The notes below the pieces were generated by a model, which saw only the letters and a program-made list of their open reading frames with translations, was not told the DNA's origin and ran no database searches. Below are positions 1 through 6,409 of a stretch of 9,756 bases of DNA, in pieces (position 1 is the first letter of the stretch; each line of letters starts with the position of its first letter). The stretch is taken from assembly GCA_001603415.1 (NCBI GenBank), contig LUYY01000273.1, positions 1 through 9,756 of the forward strand, given 5' to 3'. Source of the stretch: Bacteroidales bacterium Bact_07. GTDB lineage: Bacteria > Bacteroidota > Bacteroidia > Bacteroidales > Tenuifilaceae. Position numbers and translations under genes: made by a program.

Positions 1-9
1 TTCCGATCT
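1..9. other. Probable sequencing-adapter remnant at the contig edge
   Basis: The first nine bases, TTCCGATCT, are identical to the 3' end of the common Illumina adapter (which ends ...CTCTTCCGATCT). The sequence that follows reads straight into the conserved N-terminal region of MutS. An exact 9-base match placed precisely at the first base is unlikely by chance, so these bases are probably not genomic. A chance match cannot be excluded from the window alone. Confidence 0.6.
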
Positions 10-2607
10 ATTGTGGAAACCCCGCTGATGAAGCAGTACCTGAGTATCAAGCGCAACCACCCCGATGCCATACTGCTTTTCAGGGTTGGCGATTTCTACG
101 AGACATTTGGCGAGGATGCCATTAAAACTTCGGAGATTTTAGGTATAACCTTAACCCGCCGCGCAAACGGTGCAGCATCGTTTGTGGAGCTGGCTGGCTT
201 TCCACACCATGCCCTTGACACCTACCTGCCTAAACTAGTACGAGCCGGACAAAAGGTGGCCATTTGCGAACAGCTTGAGGACCCTAAAAAAGCCAAAGCC
301 ATTGTAAAAAGGGGAATTACCGAACTGGTTACTCCCGGTGTTTCGTACAACGATAATGTTTTGGAGCGTAAGGAGAACAATTTCCTGGCCTGCGTCTATC
401 TCGATAAAAAAGCGGGAGGAGTAGCTTTTCTGGATATATCCACCGGTGAATTCTATACCTCCGAGGGAAACCTTGACTATGTTGATAAGCTAATCAATAA
501 CTTTAAACCCAAGGAGATACTTGTTGAGCGAACAAAGTACAAGGATTTTCTGGAGCAATTCGGAAGTAAGCACTACATAACCCGACTCGACGAGTGGGCT
601 TTTAACGAGGATGCTGCTCGCGAGAAACTAACCAAGCACTTTAAAACCCAATCGTTAAAAGGCTTTGGTATCGATTCATTGCGGTTTGGCATTACCGCTG
701 CTGGTGCCATTCTCTACTACCTTGATGTAACCCAACACACACAAATAGGCCACATACAGAGCATTTCACGTATCGATGAGGATAGCTTTGTATGGATCGA
801 CAGGTTTACCTCACGCAACCTGGAGCTGTTCAGCTCCATTAACGAGGGAGCTAAAACTTTCATTGAGGTTATCGATAAAACCTCATCGCCCATGGGTGCC
901 CGCCTGCTAAAGCGCTGGGTGGCCTTACCCCTTAAAAGTATCGACTCCATCAACGACAGGCTAAACGTGGTAGAGCTCTTCGTTAAAAACGAGGATATGC
1001 GCACAACCCTTACCGACAAGATAAGGGAAATGGGCGATGTGGAGCGTATCATATCAAAGGCAGCAGTGGGTCGTATTCAGCCCCGCGAGATGGTTCAGCT
1101 AAAAAATGCCCTATGCCTGATTGATGAGGTTAAGGCCATTTGCGACCAAAGCGCTGAGCCCACCCTGCTTCGAATATCGGAGCAGCTGAATCCCTGCCAC
1201 CGCATACGCGAGCGCATTGAGCTGGAAATTGTGCCCGATGCACCCATGATGCTTGGTAAAGGGCAGGTAATTGCCAGAGGCGTTAATGCCGAGCTCGACG
1301 AACTAAGGGACATTTTGTTCTCCGGCAAAGAATACCTATTAAGTATTCAGCAGCGCGAATCGGAACGAACGGGTATACCATCGCTCAAGGTTAACTTCAA
1401 CAATGTTTTTGGCTACTACATTGAGGTTAGGAACACCCACAAGGATAAAGTCCCAGCCGATTGGATCAGGAAGCAAACCCTTGTATCGGCTGAGCGGTAC
1501 ATTACACAGGAACTCAAGGAGTACGAGGAGAAAATCCTTGGCGCCGAGGAAAAGATTTCCGAACTGGAGCAAAACCTTTACCAAAATCTGGTTCACAGCC
1601 TTGCCGAGTATGTAGGATCAATACAGCTAAACGCCTATTTAATTGCCCAACTCGATTGCCTGCTCTCGTTTGCCCATTGCGCAGCAGAGTTTCGCTACAG
1701 CAGACCGCAGGTAAACGAAGGTGATGCGATTGACATTAAACAAGGACGACATCCTGTAATTGAGCGTATGCTCCCGGTTGGCGAGCAGTACATAGCCAAT
1801 GACGTTTACCTCGATACCCGAGAGCAACAAATAATTATAATTACAGGACCAAACATGGCCGGTAAATCGGCATTGCTCAGGCAAACCGCCTTGATTGTGC
1901 TTATGGCACAAATGGGCTCGTTTGTCCCAGCCGAGGCAGCATCAATTGGTATTGTAGATAAAATATTCACCCGTGTTGGCGCTTCCGATAACCTTTCGCT
2001 GGGCGAATCGACCTTTATGGTCGAAATGCAGGAGGCGGCAAGCATCCTGAACAACGTGTCACCCCGAAGCTTAGTGCTGCTCGATGAAATAGGCCGTGGA
2101 ACATCAACCTACGATGGCATTTCAATTGCCTGGGCAATTGTTGAGTACCTGCACGAACACCCCAGCGCAAGGGCAAAAACGCTCTTTGCTACGCATTACC
2201 ACGAACTGAACGAGATGGAGAAATCGTTCTCCCGTGTAAAAAACTACAATGTTACCATAAAAGAGGTTAACAATCAGGTAATTTTCCTTCGTAAACTTGT
2301 TCGTGGCGGAAGTGAACATAGTTTCGGCATACACGTTGCCCGTATGGCAGGCATGCCACCAAGCGTGGTAAAACGCGCCAACGAAATTCTTGCCGAACTT
2401 GAAAGCTCAACTCAGCGCCAATCGTTAAGCAAGCCGGTTAATGAAATAGGCACTCACCGCGAGGGTTACCAGCTAAGCATTTTCCAGCTCGAAGACCCCG
2501 TGCTAAAGCAAATACGCGACCAGATTAAGAAGATTGATATCAATAACCTCACACCCATTGAGGCGCTTAATAAGCTCAATGAGATTAAGCGCCTTACTGG
2601 GCTTTAA
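10..2607 (+). CDS. mutS: DNA mismatch repair protein MutS (5' end missing)
   Basis: MutS recognises base mismatches and small loops, then uses ATP to recruit MutL and start strand-directed repair. Counting from the GTG at 13 as residue 1, the mismatch-reading motif GDFYE lies at 26-30 (Phe28, Glu30). Connector, lever and clamp domains follow. The ATPase carries Walker A GPNMAGKS (612-619), the STFMVEM signature (666-672), Walker B with Asp691-Glu692 in LVLLDEIGRGTST, and ATHYHEL (726-732). QLSIF at 820-824 resembles a beta-clamp-binding pentapeptide. The C-terminal tail is a short helical segment. At 864 residues it is close to the family's usual 860-880. The GTG is unlikely to be the true start: the frame is open to the window edge and IVETPLMKQY reads as internal family sequence. 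I infer that roughly 5-20 codons and the promoter are missing. It converges on the cysteine synthase gene with 2 nt between stop codons, and I see no terminator there. Confidence 0.97.
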   Translation: MVETPLMKQYLSIKRNHPDAILLFRVGDFYETFGEDAIKTSEILGITLTRRANGAASFVELAGFPHHALDTYLPKLVRAGQKVAICEQLEDPKKAKAIVKRGITELVTPGVSYNDNVLERKENNFLACVYLDKKAGGVAFLDISTGEFYTSEGNLDYVDKLINNFKPKEILVERTKYKDFLEQFGSKHYITRLDEWAFNEDAAREKLTKHFKTQSLKGFGIDSLRFGITAAGAILYYLDVTQHTQIGHIQSISRIDEDSFVWIDRFTSRNLELFSSINEGAKTFIEVIDKTSSPMGARLLKRWVALPLKSIDSINDRLNVVELFVKNEDMRTTLTDKIREMGDVERIISKAAVGRIQPREMVQLKNALCLIDEVKAICDQSAEPTLLRISEQLNPCHRIRERIELEIVPDAPMMLGKGQVIARGVNAELDELRDILFSGKEYLLSIQQRESERTGIPSLKVNFNNVFGYYIEVRNTHKDKVPADWIRKQTLVSAERYITQELKEYEEKILGAEEKISELEQNLYQNLVHSLAEYVGSIQLNAYLIAQLDCLLSFAHCAAEFRYSRPQVNEGDAIDIKQGRHPVIERMLPVGEQYIANDVYLDTREQQIIIITGPNMAGKSALLRQTALIVLMAQMGSFVPAEAASIGIVDKIFTRVGASDNLSLGESTFMVEMQEAASILNNVSPRSLVLLDEIGRGTSTYDGISIAWAIVEYLHEHPSARAKTLFATHYHELNEMEKSFSRVKNYNVTIKEVNNQVIFLRKLVRGGSEHSFGIHVARMAGMPPSVVKRANEILAELESSTQRQSLSKPVNEIGTHREGYQLSIFQLEDPVLKQIRDQIKKIDINNLTPIEALNKLNEIKRLTGL

Positions 2608-2609
2608 CC

Positions 2610-3521
2610 CTACTCCCAAATACCCTTCACGCTCAGGTAGCGCTCGCCTGTATCGTAGGCAAAGGTTAAAATTCTGGGGTTGGCCTGTTTTACTGACAGC
2701 AGCTTTTTAACGGCTGCAACATTTGCACCGGTTGATATCCCAGCTAAAATCCCCTCAGTTCGGGCAAGTAACCGCATGCATTCAAACGCCTCATCAGCTT
2801 TAATAGTAATAATTTCATCTATCACTCCACGGTCGAGGTTTTGGGGCACAAAACCAGCTCCAATACCCTGAATGGGGTGCGAACCCCGTTGACCACCTGA
2901 AAGAACAGGCGAGTCGAACGGCTCAACTGCAATTACCTGGATGTTGGGAAATGCAGCCTTTAGGCCCCGGCCAACCCCGGTTATATGTCCAGCTGTTCCT
3001 ACTCCTGCAACAATAAAATCAACCCCCTCGGGGAAATCGGCTAAAATCTCCTTGGCTGTGGTAAGTGAGTGTGTATTTGGATTGGCGGGGTTAGCAAACT
3101 GCATGGGCATCCAAGCCGAAGGAATACTGGAAAGAATTTCCTTAGCCTTATCAATTGCTCCTTGCATACCCAACGCTGCCGACGTTAGTACAATTTCAGC
3201 ACCATAAGCCTTAAGAAGGGCTCTCCGTTCAACCGACATGCTTTCGGGCATGGTTAATATCAATCTATATCCCTTTATGGCGGCAATCATTGCTAGTCCA
3301 ATTCCCGTATTCCCTGATGTTGGCTCAACTATAACACTGCCCGGCATCAAAAGTCCTTCCCTTTCGGCATCCTCAACCATAGCTAGGGCTGCCCTATCCT
3401 TGATACTCCCGCTCGGATTGCGCCGTTCATCTTTAAGCCAAACCTCAGCGTTTTGAAATAGCCTATTCAACCTTACGTGCGGCGTATAACCTATTGATTT
3501 GTCGATACTCAAATACTTCAT
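2610..3521 (-). CDS. cysK: Cysteine synthase (O-acetylserine sulfhydrylase), CysK/CysM family
   Basis: This cytoplasmic PLP enzyme converts O-acetylserine and sulfide to cysteine and acetate, the last step of cysteine synthesis. The PLP lysine is Lys41 in NPSGSIKDR. The substrate loop PTSGNTG is at 67-73, the phosphate-binding glycine loop GVGTAGH at 173-179, the ISTG motif at 262-265 and TGERYLS at 291-297. The full fold-type II domain fits in 303 residues, against 300-325 for the family. The middle and C-terminal parts (QFANPANPNTH, EPFDSPVL, HPIQGIGAGF) read more like CysK, while GSIKDR around the lysine is more like CysM, so the A/B label is not certain. The glycine loop has Ala-Gly-His where Gly-Gly-Thr is common. 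The ATG at 3521 follows the cysE stop by 6 nt, with a weak AAAGAG before it, so the gene is almost certainly cotranscribed with cysE and would share control by the upstream attenuator. Confidence 0.93.
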   Translation of the reverse strand: MKYLSIDKSIGYTPHVRLNRLFQNAEVWLKDERRNPSGSIKDRAALAMVEDAEREGLLMPGSVIVEPTSGNTGIGLAMIAAIKGYRLILTMPESMSVERRALLKAYGAEIVLTSAALGMQGAIDKAKEILSSIPSAWMPMQFANPANPNTHSLTTAKEILADFPEGVDFIVAGVGTAGHITGVGRGLKAAFPNIQVIAVEPFDSPVLSGGQRGSHPIQGIGAGFVPQNLDRGVIDEIITIKADEAFECMRLLARTEGILAGISTGANVAAVKKLLSVKQANPRILTFAYDTGERYLSVKGIWE

Positions 3522-3527
3522 GGCTCT

Positions 3528-4295
3528 TTACATTTTAGTTTTATACTTATTTTGCCGAACAATCACTTTGCTCTCATGGTAAACCACTGAATAAGGGGGA
3601 ACACTTTTAACCAACCAAACATTGCCGCCAATTACACTATCATGTCCAATCACGGTCTCGCCCCCAAGTATGGTGCTGCCGGCGTAAATAATCACATCGT
3701 TCTCGATAGTTGGATGACGCTTGGTTGTGGCTAAACTCTTCGATACACTTAACGCGCCAAGTGTTACTCCCTGGTATATTTTTACCCTATCCCCTATTTG
3801 GGCAGTTTCACCAATCACTATTCCGGTTCCATGATCAATACAAAACTGCTGACCAATAGTTGCGGCAGGATGAATATCGATGCCCGTTTTGCTGTGGGCG
3901 TATTCCGTAATCATCCGCGGCAGAATTTTTACCCCCAACCTATACAGCAGGTTTGCTAATCGGTAATGGATGATGGCATAAAACCCTGGGTAGGCAAGCA
4001 GTACCTCTTCAAGGCTTTCGGCAGCCGGGTCGTTATGGAAAATAAAGTAGGCATCGCCTTTAAGTGTAATTAACTCGTTCGGTAGGCCTTGAAAAAAGAG
4101 TTCCGAATGCCTTTGGCATTGATCTGTATCGGTGTTAAAGTGTTGTAACGCATCCATAAGCCTGGCGTAGGACTTTTGAATATTAACTTTTGGCTCTACT
4201 CCAAGTAACCTATCAATTACAAGATCAGTAAAACTTTCACTTAATCCCGCCACTTTACGCTGTATTTCAATGTAACTGGTTTTATTCCTAATCAT
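3528..4295 (-). CDS. cysE: Serine O-acetyltransferase
   Basis: CysE transfers acetyl from acetyl-CoA to L-serine, giving O-acetylserine, the committed step of cysteine synthesis. The first ~130 residues are the helical serine acetyltransferase N-domain, with NDPAAES at 88-94. A left-handed beta-helix of hexapeptide repeats then runs from about 138 to 235. The catalytic pair matches E. coli CysE Asp143/His158: Asp140 in GIDIHP and His155 in IDHGTGIVIGET, with the same spacing. His194 in KRHPT matches E. coli His193. At 255 residues it is close to the E. coli enzyme (273). The C-terminus is NKYKTKM and lacks the terminal isoleucine by which E. coli CysE docks into CysK. It is the first gene of a two-gene operon with the downstream synthase. 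It lies 43 nt past the end of an intrinsic terminator's stem and T-run and is preceded by a Cys-codon leader, so expression probably depends on antitermination. Confidence 0.96.
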   Translation of the reverse strand: MIRNKTSYIEIQRKVAGLSESFTDLVIDRLLGVEPKVNIQKSYARLMDALQHFNTDTDQCQRHSELFFQGLPNELITLKGDAYFIFHNDPAAESLEEVLLAYPGFYAIIHYRLANLLYRLGVKILPRMITEYAHSKTGIDIHPAATIGQQFCIDHGTGIVIGETAQIGDRVKIYQGVTLGALSVSKSLATTKRHPTIENDVIIYAGSTILGGETVIGHDSVIGGNVWLVKSVPPYSVVYHESKVIVRQNKYKTKM

Positions 4296-4338
4296 ATTCT
4301 TGTGCTTAGTGGTTTTAGTATTTGATTCACATAAAAAT

Positions 4339-4371
4339 AAAAAAAGCCCCTCCGCTCATACCGGAAGGGCT
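4339..4371 (-). terminator. Intrinsic terminator in the cysE leader (attenuator arms 3:4)
   Basis: On the minus strand, AGCCCTTCCG (4371-4362) pairs with CGGAGGGGCT (4354-4345) over 10 bp, nine Watson-Crick and one U-G, around a 7-nt loop (4361-4355). The stem runs into seven T (4345-4339, the first closing the stem) and then a further T-rich stretch to 4333. The mismatch it would have on the plus strand (C opposite A) becomes U-G on the minus strand, supporting minus-strand function. It stands between the leader peptide and cysE, where an unconditional terminator would silence the operon, so it is probably conditional. Confidence 0.92.
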
Positions 4372-4482
4372 TGCATTATGATTTGATATGCCTAATCAAC
4401 ATCGCAAAAAGCTATACCCTTGCGGTACAAACCTATACCACATACAACAACAGGTTACAGCTATGCATACAATGCTTCTCAT
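4345..4482 (-). promoter_or_regulatory. Cysteine-responsive transcription attenuator of cysE-cysK
   Basis: Four segments form mutually exclusive hairpins on the minus strand. Segment 1, AGCTGTAACC (4462-4453), directly precedes three Cys codons and pairs with segment 2, GGGTATAGCT (4419-4410), with one A-G mismatch and one G-U. Segment 2 also includes TACCGCAAGGG (4427-4417), which pairs with segment 3, CCCTTCCGGTA (4369-4359), at 10 of 11 positions; two flanking G-U pairs extend it. Segment 3 is also the 5' arm of the terminator, so 2:3 is an antiterminator. Both 1:2 and 2:3 use 4419-4416 and cannot coexist. Inferred model, as in trp leaders: ribosomes stalled at Cys codons cover segment 1 and let 2:3 form, giving readthrough. 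With ample Cys-tRNA the ribosome passes, 1:2 can form and 3:4 terminates. Pairings are seen directly; the regulation is inferred. Confidence 0.85.
4396..4482 (-). CDS. Cys-rich leader peptide of the cysE-cysK operon
   Basis: This short reading frame starts with ATG at 4482 and ends with TGA at 4398-4396, encoding 28 residues. It begins MRSIVCIAVTCCCMWYRF and ends with Cys28. Five of 28 codons are cysteine: TGC at codon 6, three consecutive TGT at 11-13 and TGT at 28. Cysteine is normally one of the rarest residues, so the run is striking. The frame is closed upstream by TAG at 4549-4551, with no other ATG, GTG or TTG between it and 4482. I infer that the peptide has no function of its own and that translation of its Cys codons senses charged tRNA-Cys. 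It lies between a good promoter and a terminator, directly in front of a cysteine biosynthesis gene. A tiny secreted or metal-binding peptide is an alternative, but the hairpins favour a leader. Confidence 0.87.
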   Translation of the reverse strand: MRSIVCIAVTCCCMWYRFVPQGYSFLRC

Positions 4483-4486
4483 GCAA

Positions 4487-4514
4487 CAAAGATAATTAAA
4501 TCCGAATTCGTCAA
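4487..4514 (-). promoter_or_regulatory. Bacteroidota-type promoter of the cys leader
   Basis: TATCTTTG at 4494-4487 matches the Bacteroidota -7 consensus TAnnTTTG exactly. A partial -33 element, TTG (4514-4512), lies 17 nt upstream. The usual distance would place transcription start at about 4483, within a few bases of the leader ATG at 4482, so the message may be leaderless or nearly so. The -7 match is direct; the start site is inferred. Confidence 0.65.
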
Positions 4515-4604
4515 TTAAGTAATTAAATGTTTTTTGTGCTTCTATTGGCTAATCTGCTCTAAAATATTACTGCGTTCCTATTTTTTAGCCCGGTTAAATT
4601 TGTT

Positions 4605-4621
4605 AATCTATGGCATAGATT
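4605..4621. repeat. Perfect 8-1-8 palindrome upstream of the cys promoter
   Basis: AATCTATG at 4605-4612 and CATAGATT at 4614-4621 are exact inverse complements around a single G. With one bulged T the symmetry extends to GTTAATCTATG and CATAGATTTAAC (4602-4625). It lies about 110 nt upstream of the -7 box. The one-base centre suits a dimeric DNA-binding protein better than an RNA hairpin. The function is unknown. Confidence 0.55.
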
Positions 4622-4798
4622 TAACTGTTCACTTTCCCTCTAAATTCATCGAGATCCATCATTTTCCGTCTTTTTCGACTCATTTCTGCTCAAAATCACG
4701 CATTTAACTTTTAAAGTTTAACGGTTCACGTTTAACAAACTAAAACTTCCTCTAACTTCTTCTAACTCCATCATATTCCGTTTATTCCGAATCATTCC
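4620..4798. repeat. Two diverged direct copies of an intergenic repeat
   Basis: Copy A spans 4620-4686 and copy B 4717-4798. Each begins with TTTAAC(T/G)GTTCAC (12 of 13 identical), followed after a spacer by a 48-nt block (4639-4686 versus 4751-4798) that aligns without gaps at 37 of 48 positions. Copy B has 15 extra bases between the two parts. The block is pyrimidine-rich on the plus strand. It may be a dispersed genomic repeat or a local duplication; I cannot tell from the window. Confidence 0.6.
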
Positions 4799-4808
4799 GA
4801 TTCATTCC
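4775..4808. repeat. Short ATTCCG iteration, 9-10 bp period
   Basis: ATTCCG starts at 4775, 4784 and 4794, and a partial ATTCC at 4804. The spacing is 9, 10 and 10 bp, close to one DNA turn. It sits at the end of copy B of the larger repeat. It could be slippage-derived low-complexity sequence or a cluster of protein sites. Confidence 0.5.
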
Positions 4809-4853
4809 TCAAGAAATTAGCCCTATTGAATTTTTTAATTCATGGCACTTAGG

Positions 4854-6398
4854 TTAAACATGCTTACCATTCAGAATTAAAACAGCCTGGTTAAGCCTAG
4901 TTAGTGTTTCATCTTTGCCTATAATTTCACAAATATCAGCTATTCCAGGCCCTTTCGATTCGCCAACAAGGCATAACCTTATGGCATTCATAACCTTTCC
5001 CATACCATAGCCCTTAGAGTTAATGAGTTCTTTTAAAGCCGTTTCGATTTCATGGGATGACCAAGCTGATAAGTTTTTTAGAGTTTGGCTAACATCGTTT
5101 ATAATATCGGGTGTTTCGGGCTTCCAATGCTTAGCAACAGCCTGCAGGTCGTATTCCAGCGGGCGTTCAAAGAAAAAGTTTGTTTGCCCCCAAAGCTCAT
5201 GTACAAAGTTTACACGTTCCTTAACCAGCCCAACTATTCGGGTTAACTTATCAAAAGGCACGTTGATGTTGTACTGCTCAAGGATAGGCATGAATAGCTC
5301 GGCAACTTCGGCGTCGGTCTTTCGAATTAAATACTGATGGTTGAACCATTTTGCTTTTTCGGGGTCGAACCTTGCCCCCGACTTGTTAACCCGTTCAATA
5401 CTGAATAGCTGGATAAGCTCGTCCATGCTGAATATTTCCTGGTCGGTTCCTGGGTTCCAACCCAACAGGGCAAGAAGGTTAACAAACGCTTCGGGGAAAT
5501 ACCCATCCTCTCGATAACCTCGAGAAATTTCGCCATCGGCACCTTTCCAGAGTAAAGGGAATACAGGGAAACCCATTTTATCGCCATCGCGCTTACTTAA
5601 CTTTCCGTTTCCAGAAGGTTTTAAAAGAAGCGGAAGGTGAGCAAATTTAGGCATCTTGTCGTCCCATCCCAAGGCACGATATAGTAGTACATGTAGCGGA
5701 AGCGAAGGCAACCACTCTTCACCACGTATTACATGAGATATCTCCATCAAGTAATCGTCGGTTACGTTGGCTAAATGGTATGTGGGGAGCATGTCGCTGC
5801 TCTTGAAGAGCACCTTATCGTCAAGTGTCGAGGTATTGACCCTAACCTCTCCCCGGATAAGGTCATGCATAACCACCTCCTCGTTCTCGGGCATTTTGAA
5901 ACGAATAACCCATTGGTCGCCTCTATCAATTCGACGCTTCACTTCATCGGCTGGTAGCGACAAGGTGTTCTCCATGCTATTTCTAATGGCATAGTTATAG
6001 GTAAATGCGCCACCATTGGCCTCGGCGTCGGCACGCATTTTTTCGAGGACCTCGGGTGTGTCGAAAGCATAGTAAGCGTTTCCGCTTTCAATCAGCCTAT
6101 CGGCGTATTGCTTGTAAATGTGCTTGCGCTCGCTTTGCCGGTATGGTGCATGGGGGCCACCCTCACGAACACCCTCGTCGATTTTAATTCCACACCATGC
6201 CAGTGCCTCGTTAATATACTCCTCGGCACCTGGGACAAAGCGTTGCGAATCGGTATCCTCAATACGAAGAATAAAATCACCCCCATGCTGGCGGGCAAAA
6301 AAATAGTTGAATAAAGCAGTGCGCACCCCACCAATGTGCAAAGGGCCGGTAGGACTTGGTGCAAACCGCACACGAACTCTACGATTACTCATGTTCAT
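4854..6398 (-). CDS. gltX: Glutamyl-tRNA synthetase
   Basis: GltX is a cytoplasmic class I synthetase that charges tRNA-Glu with glutamate, for translation and for heme synthesis where the C5 pathway is used. The class I signature PLHIGG is at 19-24 after RFAPSPTG (11-18), and the second, KLSKR, at 266-270. RIEDTD (45-50) and YHLANVTDD (207-215) are conserved active-site segments. The rest, from about 330, is the helical anticodon-binding part. The length of 514 is normal for Bacteroidota. About 20 extra residues after KLSKR (PVFPLLW to GYREDGY, 278-300), compared with E. coli, appear typical of this phylum. Only three cysteines are present (69, 476, 490), so the E. coli-type zinc knuckle is absent. 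Start may be Met1 or Met3 (ATG at 6392); neither has a Shine-Dalgarno. It follows mltF after a terminator and probably has its own promoter. Confidence 0.97.
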   Translation of the reverse strand: MNMSNRRVRVRFAPSPTGPLHIGGVRTALFNYFFARQHGGDFILRIEDTDSQRFVPGAEEYINEALAWCGIKIDEGVREGGPHAPYRQSERKHIYKQYADRLIESGNAYYAFDTPEVLEKMRADAEANGGAFTYNYAIRNSMENTLSLPADEVKRRIDRGDQWVIRFKMPENEEVVMHDLIRGEVRVNTSTLDDKVLFKSSDMLPTYHLANVTDDYLMEISHVIRGEEWLPSLPLHVLLYRALGWDDKMPKFAHLPLLLKPSGNGKLSKRDGDKMGFPVFPLLWKGADGEISRGYREDGYFPEAFVNLLALLGWNPGTDQEIFSMDELIQLFSIERVNKSGARFDPEKAKWFNHQYLIRKTDAEVAELFMPILEQYNINVPFDKLTRIVGLVKERVNFVHELWGQTNFFFERPLEYDLQAVAKHWKPETPDIINDVSQTLKNLSAWSSHEIETALKELINSKGYGMGKVMNAIRLCLVGESKGPGIADICEIIGKDETLTRLNQAVLILNGKHV

Positions 6399-6409
6399 GA
6401 AATTTTGCG

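Larger units (their letters stand above)
4515..4853. other. Gene-free region between gltX and the cys promoter
   Basis: I find no convincing gene or RNA gene here. The stretch is AT-rich and holds two diverged copies of a pyrimidine-rich repeat (4620-4686 and 4717-4798), a short ATTCCG iteration (4775-4808), an 8-1-8 palindrome (4605-4621), an AT-only-stem palindrome AACTTTTAAAGTT (4706-4718), GTTTAAC twice (4716 and 4730), and a weak hairpin TGAATT/AATTCA just past gltX (4827-4842). That hairpin lacks a following T-run on the minus strand, so I do not call it a terminator. gltX transcripts may run through this region toward the cys promoter. Confidence 0.6.

Noticed and set aside
13..15. GTG at 13 as the true mutS start
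   Set aside because: The frame is open to the edge, conserved family sequence already begins here, and the preceding bases look like adapter.
1403..1615. 70-codon plus-strand frame inside mutS
   Set aside because: It overlaps conserved mutS coding sequence in another frame and its translation has no recognisable motif.
2680..3456. Several plus-strand frames of 63-88 codons opposite the cysteine synthase gene
   Set aside because: They are antisense to a well-conserved gene and read as low-complexity Ser/Ala/Pro sequence, which is expected from reverse-strand shadowing.
4345..4482. T-box, SAM or other metabolite riboswitch in the cysE leader
   Set aside because: I see no T-box motif or specifier loop and no recognisable riboswitch core. 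The Cys-codon ORF with competing hairpins explains the layout better, and T-boxes are mainly a Gram-positive device.
4827..4842. TGAATT-TTTT-AATTCA hairpin after gltX as a terminator
   Set aside because: All but one pair in each arm is A-T and, on the minus strand, no T-run follows the stem. It is too weak to call.
5327..5587. 86-codon minus-strand frame within gltX
   Set aside because: It is an alternate frame of an intact GltX, whose motifs all lie in the main frame; there is no sign of a frameshift or nested gene.
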